Source: a virus
Length of the DNA: 20,892 nt
Strand: one strand, 5' to 3'
IMG/VR virus record: IMGVR_UViG_3300044628_000724
Location: 1-20,892 of that record
Positions 1 through 6,015 of this stretch are shown one piece after another. The position numbers and the translations under genes were made by a program. A model generated the notes under the pieces. It had not been told where the DNA came from, searched no databases, and saw only the letters and a program-made list of their open reading frames with translations. Every line of letters starts with the position of its first letter. Within the stretch, counting starts at the first letter, position 1.

Positions 1-249
1 CCTAGAACGGACTGCAAAGTTAAGCAACTCGATGCGTGTCTTGTGTAGTTCGTAGACCATGTACCCAACGACTTCTTCGTTTCGTTCTGCGACCATGCCG
101 ATACAGTTTCGTTGACGCAGTGCGATGAGGAATTCTTGCTCCGACCAAGGATAATCGAATACGTCTTTCTCGATTGCGACTACTGAGGATAAGTCGCTTC
201 GCACCATCCAGCGGATGTATGATTGAGTAGCCATTTGAATTGCAGTCAT
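1..249 (-). CDS. rimI: RimI-like ribosomal-protein alanine N-acetyltransferase, N-terminal part (runs off left edge)
   Basis: About 83 codons of the N-terminus are visible; the frame is open to the window edge. The GNAT-type N-terminus reads IRWMVRSDLSSVVAIE near the start, then a FDYPWSEQEF segment and RQRNCIGMVAE, VVGYMVYELH and LLNFAV strands, which is the order seen in RimI (acetyl-CoA-dependent N-alpha-acetylation, classically of ribosomal protein S18). The acetyl-CoA loop lies outside the window. Its ATG overlaps the csrA stop as ATGA, so the two are translated together. The phrase RQRNCIGMVAE followed by YELHKTR resembles planctomycete RimI as I remember it. A different GNAT acetyltransferase is possible because the cofactor site is not visible. 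Confidence 0.75.
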   Translation of the reverse strand, partial: MTAIQMATQSYIRWMVRSDLSSVVAIEKDVFDYPWSEQEFLIALRQRNCIGMVAERNEEVVGYMVYELHKTRIELLNFAVRSR

Positions 250-431
250 GATGCGATTTTCTCCTCGCTTTGTTGCATGATGATGTCGTACACTTCTTGA
301 CGATGAATAGAAACGTCCTTCGGTGCGTTAAACCCAAGACGTACCTTGTCCCCGCGTATTTCAATGATCGTGATAACGATGTCGCTTCCAATGCGAACTG
401 ATTCCGTTTTCTTCCTGCTAAGTACCAACAT
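246..431 (-). CDS. csrA: CsrA/RsmA carbon storage regulator
   Basis: The 61-residue product begins MLVLSRKKTESVRIG and continues with IVITIIEIRGDKVRLGF and APKDVSIHRQEVYD, which covers the whole CsrA family pattern including the conserved N-terminal strand and the RLGF and HR RNA-contact region. CsrA is a small dimer that binds GGA motifs near ribosome binding sites and alters mRNA translation. I start it at the ATG giving MLVLSR, not the upstream in-frame start, because that is the family N-terminus and a GGAGTG ribosome binding site lies 5 bases upstream. The stop overlaps the rimI start by four bases. It may be host flank beside the prophage, or phage cargo; its position just past a tRNA-like element favours host flank. 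Confidence 0.93.
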   Translation of the reverse strand: MLVLSRKKTESVRIGSDIVITIIEIRGDKVRLGFNAPKDVSIHRQEVYDIIMQQSEEKIAS

Positions 432-438
432 AAAACAC

Positions 439-458
439 TCCATGCCTAAAGATTCCAT
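439..458 (-). promoter_or_regulatory. Two ATGGA motifs in the csrA leader (possible CsrA autoregulatory sites)
   Basis: On the minus strand ATGGA occurs at 458-454 and 443-439; the second overlaps the csrA ribosome binding site. CsrA proteins recognise a GGA core, usually ANGGA, and commonly repress their own mRNA through two or more such sites. The motif is short, so chance occurrence is quite possible. Confidence 0.3.
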
Positions 459-472
459 AAAACATTAACCAA

Positions 473-564
473 TGAATCGAGTTGGGATCGAACCAACTTA
501 ACGCAGCGTTTTTAAGGAGGGTGAATCACCTTGTTTCCGCTACGACTGACCTTCCAGCCGATTC
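473..564 (-). tRNA. Degenerate class II tRNA-like element, possible TCA anticodon; candidate attachment-site region
   Basis: The minus strand has a perfect T arm (GTTGG, loop TTCGATC, CCAAC) followed by TCGATTC and an A discriminator; no CCA is encoded. Sixty-odd bases upstream, GAATCGG pairs with this acceptor strand (six Watson-Crick pairs and one G-T), giving a 92-nt element. In between, AGGTG and CTCCT can form an anticodon stem with one mismatch around a 7-base loop with T33 and TCA at positions 34-36. AACG-CTG-CGTT can form a variable arm. Against a working tRNA: no convincing D arm, a C at position 37 and the stem mismatch. It sits between the last element-like gene and csrA, where a tyrosine-recombinase attachment site could lie. 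It may be a tRNA relic, a tRNA 3' fragment left by integration, or a suppressor-type tRNA. Confidence 0.35.
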
Positions 565-569
565 AAATA

Positions 570-1529
570 TCAAGCATTTACAAGTGATCGTTTTCGCCTG
601 TCTTTACGTGGTAATGTTTTGCGCATTACTTGCCTCTCAGCCTTTGCTAACGCTTCCTCAACAGTAGCAACCTCACTCGGAACAATAGAAACGTTCATAG
701 ATCCATGAGAGAATAAATCTTGCCCTCGCATGTGTTTGCGAACATAGACTTCCGCTTCTGGATCGGATCGATCTTGCCTCCAGTGGTCGCACACCCAATT
801 CAATAAAGCCTCTCTTCGTTTCTTTCCGGCAGGCACGTCTCGCATCTTCCATAACTCTTTCACACCTGTCGGATCGGTCAATAACGAAAGACTAGGAACG
901 TCCTCTTGTATGCGTACCTTCGCAATCCAATGTGCTCGTATTCCGGCAGCAAGACCAACTAAAAGCTCGTTTGCTCTATGCAGCATCCCTTCCTCAGCCG
1001 CCACTTCGCTATCCACTTCCAAGGAAAACCACTTTGAACCTTTGTAGCCGTATGCAATCCGTGGATTGAACAACCGAGATACCTTTACTCCATTACTGTA
1101 ATACTTGTTTTCATCTAAAGGAAACTTATAAAACTTTCCATACTTATCGATTTTAGAAAAGTAAAGCTCTGAAAAGCAATCGTAATCAGTCGCGTAGTGA
1201 TCAAGTCGCTGACCTAAAACTTTCAGCTTTTTGCGATGTCTTTCTAATTGACTCCAAACAATACTCCATTCAAGATGACAGGCTGTCATTAGGTTCAGTT
1301 CTTCATTTGCAATGTAAACAGATTTAATTCCCCAGTCTTGCGTTAACCCGCTCTTAATAGGATTAAAGTTGCATCCACCTATATCTTTGGTTGAATCAGA
1401 GGTGGCTAAACAGTCGATAGGAATAGCACCTTCCATAGATTTTGTGCCAATGTTTGCACATCGCAAATACACAAAAATTGACTCTAAGTTATCTATTATC
1501 TTACAACGTTCGTCAGCTACTTTACTCAT
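570..1529 (-). CDS. Unknown 319-residue phage protein
   Basis: I do not recognise the family. The protein is soluble and mixed alpha/beta-looking, with no signal peptide or membrane segment. Visible features are a WSIVWSQLERHRKKLKVLGQRL helix-like region near residue 90, a segment around residues 235-270 (AGKKRREALLNWVCDH then EVYVRKHMRG), and a very basic C-terminus (KTLPRKDRRKRSLVNA) that could contact nucleic acid. It starts at an ATG preceded by GAGG and is the last gene of the leftward operon headed by the ParB-methyltransferase fusion, 9 bases after the 71-residue gene. Its place suggests an early or replication-associated role, but nothing in the sequence proves this. Confidence 0.75.
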   Translation of the reverse strand: MSKVADERCKIIDNLESIFVYLRCANIGTKSMEGAIPIDCLATSDSTKDIGGCNFNPIKSGLTQDWGIKSVYIANEELNLMTACHLEWSIVWSQLERHRKKLKVLGQRLDHYATDYDCFSELYFSKIDKYGKFYKFPLDENKYYSNGVKVSRLFNPRIAYGYKGSKWFSLEVDSEVAAEEGMLHRANELLVGLAAGIRAHWIAKVRIQEDVPSLSLLTDPTGVKELWKMRDVPAGKKRREALLNWVCDHWRQDRSDPEAEVYVRKHMRGQDLFSHGSMNVSIVPSEVATVEEALAKAERQVMRKTLPRKDRRKRSLVNA

Positions 1530-1538
1530 ATTAAACCT

Positions 1539-1754
1539 CTACTTCGCAACCTTGCTGCACAGCTTCGCCACTTCCAACAAATCACTATCCCCAAGCTTGT
1601 AGCCGTATCGATTCATCAGCGATACTATCTCGACCGAGAGACGTAAGCCCTCCACAGTTACGTTCGTGGTGGTGTTTTGTTTGGAAACCGCAGCCTCTCG
1701 AAACCTCTTTTGTGCTTCGCTAAACTCGACTTCGCATTCGACTGTAAAACTCAT
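1539..1754 (-). CDS. Small unknown protein, 71 residues
   Basis: It starts at an ATG with AAAGGTAA upstream and lies between the nuclease-like gene (18-base gap) and the 319-residue gene in one operon. The product is acidic at the N-terminus (ECEVEFSEAQKRFREA) and looks mainly helical in the second half (GLRLSVEIVSLMNRYGYKLGDSDLLEVAKLCSKVAK). No domain is recognised; codon structure, ribosome binding site and tight spacing support it as real. Confidence 0.65.
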   Translation of the reverse strand: MSFTVECEVEFSEAQKRFREAAVSKQNTTTNVTVEGLRLSVEIVSLMNRYGYKLGDSDLLEVAKLCSKVAK

Positions 1755-1772
1755 GATTCAATTACCTTTCAG

Positions 1773-2384
1773 TTAAAGACCGTTATTTTCAAATAGTGGT
1801 TGCTGTCGTGTTTTGTGATGATCACGATACAGCTCGCTGATACTTTCAAACCTCACTGGATCGACATCGAAGGATAAGATTTTAGTAAGCATTTCTGCGT
1901 CGATCGGCTTATCGTTCCACGCAATAAACTCCGAATCGATCGGACCTAAACCACTAAACCGCAACTTAAAAAAACCAAAGTGAAGCAACGTCACTATTCG
2001 CTTTGCGTACAACGAATAGACTTTCGTCTCACCCTTTGAATATGCATGAAAGTCGTTTGCGTTCCACTTGTCTCGATTGTCCATCAACGCACTGTTGATA
2101 GTTCTGTTTTGAGTGACCTGCGATGCCATGTAAAGGCTGTCTCGCTGTTCGTCAGTCATATCTGAATTGCGTGTCTTTACCTCAACAAACATCATCAACT
2201 GCTTATGTCTGCCGTAGTAGCTTTTGTACCTATGAACGATATAGTCGATGTCGTAGACAATAATCCCGTTCGCAGAATCTAAGTGCTTATTATCTCGAAT
2301 CCATCGACCGAAGGAAGTTTCTGCCGATGTCATGCATCCGCAATTGGAGCATTGATATTGAGTGTTGAACTGTCTAGTTGTCAT
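1773..2384 (-). CDS. PD-(D/E)XK nuclease-like protein with N-terminal CxxC motif
   Basis: The 203-residue product has CSNCGC at residues 12-17, a helix with Glu at residue 22, then IIVYDIDYIVHRY (Asp45/Asp47) and MMFVEVKTR (Glu68, Lys70). The pattern E, D, ExK on adjacent strands is that of PD-(D/E)XK nucleases, which cut or repair DNA with bound metal. The start chosen is the ATG overlapping the methyltransferase stop as ATGA, with GAGG 8 bases upstream, rather than a GTG nine bases earlier. Translational coupling to a DNA methyltransferase suggests either a restriction partner or a recombination/repair nuclease. The C-terminal half (residues 110-203) is not recognised. The nuclease call is by motif only. 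Confidence 0.6.
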   Translation of the reverse strand: MTTRQFNTQYQCSNCGCMTSAETSFGRWIRDNKHLDSANGIIVYDIDYIVHRYKSYYGRHKQLMMFVEVKTRNSDMTDEQRDSLYMASQVTQNRTINSALMDNRDKWNANDFHAYSKGETKVYSLYAKRIVTLLHFGFFKLRFSGLGPIDSEFIAWNDKPIDAEMLTKILSFDVDPVRFESISELYRDHHKTRQQPLFENNGL

Positions 2385-3601
2385 GACTTGCACCTCGTCA
2401 TAGCCAGAACAGCTTGATCGTGGTCAATCTCAAATCCAACCCACTTTCTTTTTTTCGCTATTGCAGCAGCAGCAGTTGTTCCACCTCCAAGGAATGGATC
2501 GCAAACTACCCCGTCTGGCTCGCATAGATTCTCAATCCAATACTCAGCCTCAGATTGCGATTGCTGCCAATCGTGGTGGCTTTTCTCTCTGCCACCTGAT
2601 ACAACGTCGTGGACTATTCGCTGCTTGTCGTGCCTTGTGCCTTTGACAAACCAAAGCATTGCTTTCCAGCCGACTCGAATACCGTACTCTTTCATCAGAG
2701 ACTCGCCGCCAGAATGTACGCAGCAGCACACCCACCAATAGCGAAGATGACTCGACAGCGCGTCTATGGCCTCTGGTATTTGGATGTGCCCAACATAAGC
2801 CATCAATGAACCGCCTTCAGCTAGCTTGTCAGCAGCGAACTCTCCAAGGCCGTCAAACAACTCGATAGCCTTTCGATCGTAAGGAGGATCGGTAAAGATC
2901 AGCGATAGAGAACCATCCTCTACTTTGTTCGATAGCTTTCGGAAGTCACCAATATGCACATTGTCAAAGAACTGCGGTTCAGCTTTGGCAACTGCTTCCT
3001 TGCGTTGCGTCTGCCTTTTTTCAGCAGACTGGTTTTCTTTGATGTCTCTGGCTACTCTATTGATCGAAACCGCGCCGCTGTGCAACTTTGCAATCGTCTC
3101 GGGAGATACCTTGCCTTCTTCCTTAGCCTTGTTGATTACCTTGACCTTTGCGACAGTATCATGCGATACGTCTGCGACTTTCGCTATCTCCTTTTTTGTG
3201 TCGATCGATACAATAGGTTTGTCAGATATCTGACAACCCTTTCCGTACTCCTTACCGCTAGCTACTTGATTTGCTTTTGCCTTTGCAGCAATCAACGGTT
3301 CAAGCTGCAATGCTAGGTTCGTCTTCGTGTACGGTTGAAGATTACGACGACCAAATTGATTTTCGATGATCCAGATTTTCACGTCGTCACGAGTCTGAAA
3401 GTACAACTCGATCGTTTCAAATCCAATGTCGTTTCGGGTACAAATCTCGTGTCGATTGTGGCCGTCAATTAGGATGTTCTTCCAGACAACCAAAGCATCT
3501 CGACAACCGTCCTTGATGATGTTCGATTCAAGCTGACTCCTCTCCTCTAAAGACAAAGGAGGAATCAATGCTTTAAACTCAGCATCGATAACAATAGCCA
3601 T
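2381..3601 (-). CDS. ParB-like domain fused to DNA N6-adenine/N4-cytosine methyltransferase
   Basis: This 406-residue protein has three parts. Residues 1-80 are ParB/Srx-like: IDAEFKALIPPLSLEE, then ILIDGHNRHEIC at 43-54. Residues 85-195 are basic and helical with a helix-turn-helix-like stretch (KKEIAKVADVSHDTVAKV at 136-153). Residues 210-406 are a beta-class methyltransferase with TDPPY (237-241) before the AdoMet motif DPFLGGGTT (368-376). The motif order and DPPY favour adenine-N6 methylation. Such fusions are known in phages and plasmids, where they probably methylate specific sites. The ATG chosen matches the usual ParB N-terminus; an in-frame TTG start would add 29 unconserved residues. 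It heads a four-gene operon behind an operator-bearing promoter at 3752-3780 and overlaps the nuclease-like gene. Confidence 0.88.
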   Translation of the reverse strand: MAIVIDAEFKALIPPLSLEERSQLESNIIKDGCRDALVVWKNILIDGHNRHEICTRNDIGFETIELYFQTRDDVKIWIIENQFGRRNLQPYTKTNLALQLEPLIAAKAKANQVASGKEYGKGCQISDKPIVSIDTKKEIAKVADVSHDTVAKVKVINKAKEEGKVSPETIAKLHSGAVSINRVARDIKENQSAEKRQTQRKEAVAKAEPQFFDNVHIGDFRKLSNKVEDGSLSLIFTDPPYDRKAIELFDGLGEFAADKLAEGGSLMAYVGHIQIPEAIDALSSHLRYWWVCCCVHSGGESLMKEYGIRVGWKAMLWFVKGTRHDKQRIVHDVVSGGREKSHHDWQQSQSEAEYWIENLCEPDGVVCDPFLGGGTTAAAAIAKKRKWVGFEIDHDQAVLAMTRCKS

Positions 3602-3751
3602 GTGGATTCCGTTTTCCGTGCGTCCGTTGCCAATCAAGGCAGGCACTCTAAAGTCGTTGAATACGACTTGGTGGATCAGCAGATCCAAGAAGTCGCTAGT
3701 TTGTTCATCGCGATACAGTCAGTTGCAAGGCTTTCTGTATCACTGCCGAAT

Positions 3752-3780
3752 ACTTTACGCGTTAGTGCGTAAACACGCAA
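3752..3780 (-). promoter_or_regulatory. Promoter with embedded inverted-repeat operator, upstream of the ParB-methyltransferase operon
   Basis: Minus strand: -35 TTGCGT (3780-3775), 17-bp spacer, -10 TAAAGT (3757-3752). A perfect inverted repeat TTTACGC-N6-GCGTAAA occupies 3754-3773, between and over the boxes, so a bound protein would block polymerase. Its right 13 bp (TTAGTGCGTAAAC, 3762-3774) recur exactly at 4018-4030 in the next promoter. The -10 is only a 4/6 match. Confidence 0.5.
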
Positions 3781-3790
3781 TAGGGGTTAC

Positions 3791-3994
3791 CTAGTTTTTT
3801 TGCACTTTTCTTGGACGCCCTGTTTTCGCTGGAGTTCTTGCGACTTTCTCCGCTGTTTTGCGTTCGATAGCCCAGCAGTTCCCGAACTTTTTGGCGACCA
3901 GTTTGTCGTCATCAATCAAATGCCGAATATGACCGTTGGAACATCCGATGATTTCCGCAGCCTCTTTTACCGTAACCCAGTTTTTGTCTATCAT
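3791..3994 (-). CDS. Excisionase-like helix-turn-helix DNA-binding protein
   Basis: The 67-residue product has VTVKEAAEIIGCSNGHIRHLIDDDKL at 7-32, the MerR/excisionase-type winged helix pattern (HTH_17), followed by KFGNCWAIERKTAEKVA, where excisionases carry the wing, and a basic tail KTGRPRKVQKN resembling an AT-hook. Excisionases bend attachment-site DNA and direct the integrase toward excision; some small proteins of this type are only repressors. I start at the ATG giving MIDKNW because GGAG lies 10 bases upstream; an ATG 9 bases earlier sits only one base from it. It lies next to the integrase, transcribed divergently, behind its own promoter at 4010-4038. It could bind the operator repeats on both sides of it. 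Confidence 0.72.
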   Translation of the reverse strand: MIDKNWVTVKEAAEIIGCSNGHIRHLIDDDKLVAKKFGNCWAIERKTAEKVARTPAKTGRPRKVQKN

Positions 3995-4009
3995 TGCGAT
4001 CATGCTCCA

Positions 4010-4038
4010 ATTATGCTTTAGTGCGTAAACTAAATCAA
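4010..4038 (-). promoter_or_regulatory. Promoter with embedded operator half-site, upstream of the excisionase-like gene
   Basis: Minus strand: -35 TTGATT (4038-4033), 17-bp spacer, -10 CATAAT (4015-4010). The spacer holds the 13-bp sequence TTAGTGCGTAAAC (4018-4030) shared exactly with the neighbouring promoter. The full 7-6-7 site here is imperfect: ATTATGC in place of TTTACGC, then N6, then a perfect GCGTAAA (4023-4029). Confidence 0.6.
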
Positions 4039-4041
4039 GGA

Positions 4042-4097
4042 GAAACACTCGGGGCTTGCAACGGACTAACTAGCGGAAGCCCTACCCCGAATGTTTC
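4042..4097. repeat. Interrupted inverted repeat / hairpin between the excisionase-like and integrase genes
   Basis: GAAACA (4042-4047) pairs with TGTTTC (4092-4097). Inside, CGGGG (4050-4054) pairs with CCCCG (4085-4089), and CTT (4055-4057) with AAG (4077-4079); GGGCTT with AAGCCC is an alternative. The loop is 19 bases. It could be integrase or excisionase arm DNA, a structured leader of the integrase mRNA, or a terminator-like element; there is no T run right after it. Confidence 0.55.
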
Positions 4098-4106
4098 TTC
4101 TTTTGC

Positions 4107-4144
4107 CTAGCTTGGTAAATCGCAGAGATTTAGACGCAAGCTAG
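4107..4144. repeat. Nested perfect inverted repeat in the integrase leader
   Basis: CTAGCTTG (4107-4114) is exactly complementary to CAAGCTAG (4137-4144), and inside it TAAATC (4116-4121) to GATTTA (4127-4132) around a 5-base loop. It lies 150 bp upstream of the integrase start. No other gene is seen in 3995-4297; a possible 16-codon leader ORF (4258-4308, with AGGAAG upstream) overlaps the integrase start. Role unknown: recombination site arm or RNA structure are the obvious options. Confidence 0.55.
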
Positions 4145-4297
4145 AACGGAGGAGACAGGATTCCAACTTGTCAGAATAATCGTTACGACCGCTACAACCG
4201 GAAAATTAGGATCAGACTACAGGAGCAAATACGGAGGTTTTTTCAGGAAGCCCGAAAATGAGAGCTACGTTCCGAACACGAAAGGAACACTCCAGAA

Positions 4298-5170
4298 ATG
4301 CTACTTGACGACCTATTCGCACTCTACTGCCGCAAGCGTCTGCGGATGAGATCACCCAACACGATCAGACTCTACAAGCACTCGATCGCCAGCTTCGAAA
4401 AAACACTTGGCAGAAAAGCAACTACCGATGATCTCAACGACGATAACGTCGAGCTGCACATGAGTCGGATCGTTGACTCTGGTTTATCCACTGCATCGGC
4501 CAACAAAGACCTCTGGCAACTTGGAGCAATCTGGCGTTTTGCAAATCGCAACAGATTGTGCGACACATGGCCGAACGTGCAACTCTATCCCGAACCTGAG
4601 CACGTTCCGATGGCATGGCTACCAGATGAGCTAGACAGACTATTCGCAAGCGTAGCGAAACAAGACGGCACAGTATCAGGAGCACCGGCAAGCCTATGGT
4701 GGCAATCGCTGTTGAGTGTCCTACTCGACTGCGGCGAGCGCATCGGTGCGATCATGCGTTGCACTCGGCACAATATCCACGGTAGTTTTTTACTTGTTCC
4801 AGCATGCCATAGGAAAGGCAAAACTAGAGACAAGCTGTTCGAACTTTCAAGCGAGACGTTGGTATTGCTGTCGTCTCTTACTCTATCCCATCGCTATAAC
4901 GAGCTTTTCCCTTGGGATCGATCAGAAACGCACATTTACTACCGATACACGCAGATTCTGAAACGTGCGAATCTGCCAAGCGATTCAAAGTCGAAGTTCC
5001 ACCGGCTGAGGAGAACGGTGGCAAGTGCCGTGAAGAATCAAGGTGGAGACGCAACCGCAGCGATGGATCATGCATCGAGTGCGACGACAAAAAGATACCT
5101 CGATCCCAGGCTGACGGGAGAGGTTTCTACGTGCAGTTTAGTTGATGGATGGAGGAGGAAACCTAAGTGA
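4298..5170 (+). CDS. int: Tyrosine recombinase (phage integrase)
   Basis: The 290-residue protein has an N-terminal SAM-like core-binding domain (residues 1-100, with SPNTIRLYKHSIASFEKTLG) and a C-terminal catalytic domain. Visible catalytic residues are Arg148 (CGERIGAIMR), Lys175 (HRKGKTRDKL), His235 and Arg238 (HRLRRTVAS), His258 (MDHASSATTKRY) and nucleophile Tyr267. All are present, so it should be active. It catalyses site-specific insertion and excision between phage and host attachment sites. An AAAGGA box lies 11 bases before the ATG, and a short leader ORF ends within the first codons. It is the only plus-strand gene, divergent from the excisionase-like gene and ending one base from the convergent helix-turn-helix gene. 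Its length is short for a phage integrase because it lacks an N-terminal arm-binding domain. Confidence 0.95.
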   Translation: MLLDDLFALYCRKRLRMRSPNTIRLYKHSIASFEKTLGRKATTDDLNDDNVELHMSRIVDSGLSTASANKDLWQLGAIWRFANRNRLCDTWPNVQLYPEPEHVPMAWLPDELDRLFASVAKQDGTVSGAPASLWWQSLLSVLLDCGERIGAIMRCTRHNIHGSFLLVPACHRKGKTRDKLFELSSETLVLLSSLTLSHRYNELFPWDRSETHIYYRYTQILKRANLPSDSKSKFHRLRRTVASAVKNQGGDATAAMDHASSATTKRYLDPRLTGEVSTCSLVDGWRRKPK

Positions 5171-5171
5171 G

Positions 5172-5387
5172 TTACTTCCTCTTCCTCACCCGCAAATCCA
5201 ACCCGAGCACATCGCAGATCTTAGAAACATGTTGCGTCCCGAGATGGCAACGCTTGGCAATATACCGCTTCACGGTTTCTTCGGTCGGGCTACCGTTGAG
5301 TAGCTTGGCTATTGCGTAAGCGGTTAAGCCTTGGGACTCGGCTGCGTTGGCTACCGAGTCGCGTATCCAATCGTTTGGTTCGCTCAT
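5172..5387 (-). CDS. Small helix-turn-helix (Cro/C1-like) regulator
   Basis: The 71-residue product carries LTAYAIAKLLNG at 21-32, TEETVKRYIAKRCHLGTQHV at 35-54 and KICDVLGLDLR at 56-66, matching a five-helix XRE-type DNA-binding domain with recognition helix near residues 35-45. The start overlaps the stop of the upstream gene as TAATG. It is the last gene of the 5172-5945 operon, whose promoter holds a 7-6-7 inverted repeat, so it is a candidate for the repressor that binds there. It ends one base from the integrase stop, so transcription of the two genes is opposed. With no C-terminal protease or dimer domain it is closer to a Cro-type protein than to a CI-type. Confidence 0.78.
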   Translation of the reverse strand: MSEPNDWIRDSVANAAESQGLTAYAIAKLLNGSPTEETVKRYIAKRCHLGTQHVSKICDVLGLDLRVRKRK

Positions 5388-5773
5388 TAGCACGAGCACC
5401 CCGCATGCTTCCATTTTCCGTACGGAACAGCCGAGTCTTCGTCGTCACCGAAAAGATACAAATCGCTTACGCGATCGTAGTGAGTCAGGTCGTTATAAAA
5501 ATCATCACACTCGAACTTCGTTCCGGAAAAGCACAGGCATCTACCATCCGGAGAGTTGTTCCGGTTGTGTGATGCAACTCGATAAACGTTGCATTCTCTA
5601 GCTTCCTCGCAAATTGGATGAGCTTCGACCAGCTCTTGGAATGTGTCGAAAACTTCTGTTCCTTGCGGATGAGTGATAATCAATTGACCAGAATAGCACT
5701 CATGTCCGTTGATTGTCTCTGTTCCGTCTGCCACGGTTATACTGTAGTTTTTTCCGGTAAATGTTGTCTTCAT
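5387..5773 (-). CDS. Unknown 128-residue protein, cysteine-containing C-terminal half
   Basis: I do not recognise it. The first half looks like beta strands (MKTTFTGKNYSITVADG, then YSGQLIITHPQGTEVFDTFQELVEAH), the second holds CEEARECNVY, DGRCLCFSG, FECDDFY and a final CSC, so eight cysteines counting HECYS. The second half ends in an acidic GDDEDSAVPY stretch. The ribosome binding site is weak (AT-rich, no clear GGAG), but the frame is tightly placed between the 51-residue gene and the helix-turn-helix gene, overlapping the latter by one base. A metal-binding or regulatory role is possible but unproven. Confidence 0.7.
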   Translation of the reverse strand: MKTTFTGKNYSITVADGTETINGHECYSGQLIITHPQGTEVFDTFQELVEAHPICEEARECNVYRVASHNRNNSPDGRCLCFSGTKFECDDFYNDLTHYDRVSDLYLFGDDEDSAVPYGKWKHAGCSC

Positions 5774-5789
5774 GTTCGTAGCTTTTTAA

Positions 5790-5945
5790 TTAAAGGGTTC
5801 CATCGAGGAAAGACTGGAATTGCAACATTTGCTTTGCACCTTCCAGGGTAGTTGTCTGATCTGCATCCCATCCTTTGCTAATCAGGAATGCAACCATCTT
5901 TGGTAGGTCTTGGATTGTTGCGTTGTTGATTTCGTTGTTGCTCAT
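5790..5945 (-). CDS. 51-residue protein, first gene after a strong promoter
   Basis: The short frame starts MSNNEINNATIQDLPKMVAF and ends in LQFQSFLDGTL. It has AAGGAAA eight bases before the ATG and sits about 40 bases downstream of the promoter at 5987-6015. The middle (ISKGWDADQTTTLEGAKQML) suggests helices; there is no membrane segment. Being first in the operon with the helix-turn-helix gene, it could be a small regulator or antirepressor, but no family is recognised. Confidence 0.65.
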   Translation of the reverse strand: MSNNEINNATIQDLPKMVAFLISKGWDADQTTTLEGAKQMLQFQSFLDGTL

Positions 5946-5986
5946 TTTTCGTTTCCTTGTCTGCGTTGCTGCCGTCTGATGTAGTT

Positions 5987-6015
5987 ACTATACCGTATCG
6001 GACTACGGTAGTCAA
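5987..6015 (-). promoter_or_regulatory. Strong promoter with embedded palindromic operator (leftward, 5172-5945 operon)
   Basis: Minus strand: -35 TTGACT (6015-6010), exact 17-bp spacer, -10 TATAGT (5992-5987); each box is a 5/6 consensus match. A perfect inverted repeat TACCGTA-N6-TACGGTA fills 5991-6010, so a bound dimer would cover the promoter. The 7-6-7 geometry equals that of the repeat at 3754-3773 although the arm sequence differs. The rest of 5946-6063 holds no gene; an AT-only 6-bp hairpin at 6044-6058 may be a weak terminator of the late operon. Confidence 0.75.

Noticed and set aside
20-391. Minus-strand 123-codon frame across csrA and rimI
   Set aside because: It is in a different frame across two genes with clear family matches and has Arg/His-rich, domain-free content.
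500-560. Faint resemblance of the minus strand to the 16S rRNA 3' end (AGTCGTA, AACAAGG, CCTCCTTA in order)
   Set aside because: Only short pieces with insertions agree, and the interval is better explained by the tRNA-like fold; no upstream 16S sequence is present.
473-564. Calling a selenocysteine tRNA (selC)
   Set aside because: TCA and an extra acceptor pair (T-A) are compatible, but the discriminator would not be G, the D arm is missing and no selenocysteine genes are visible.
4258-4308. 16-codon leader peptide overlapping the integrase start
   Set aside because: It has a plausible ribosome binding site but is too short and unconserved-looking to list as a gene; mentioned with the hairpin and integrase entries.
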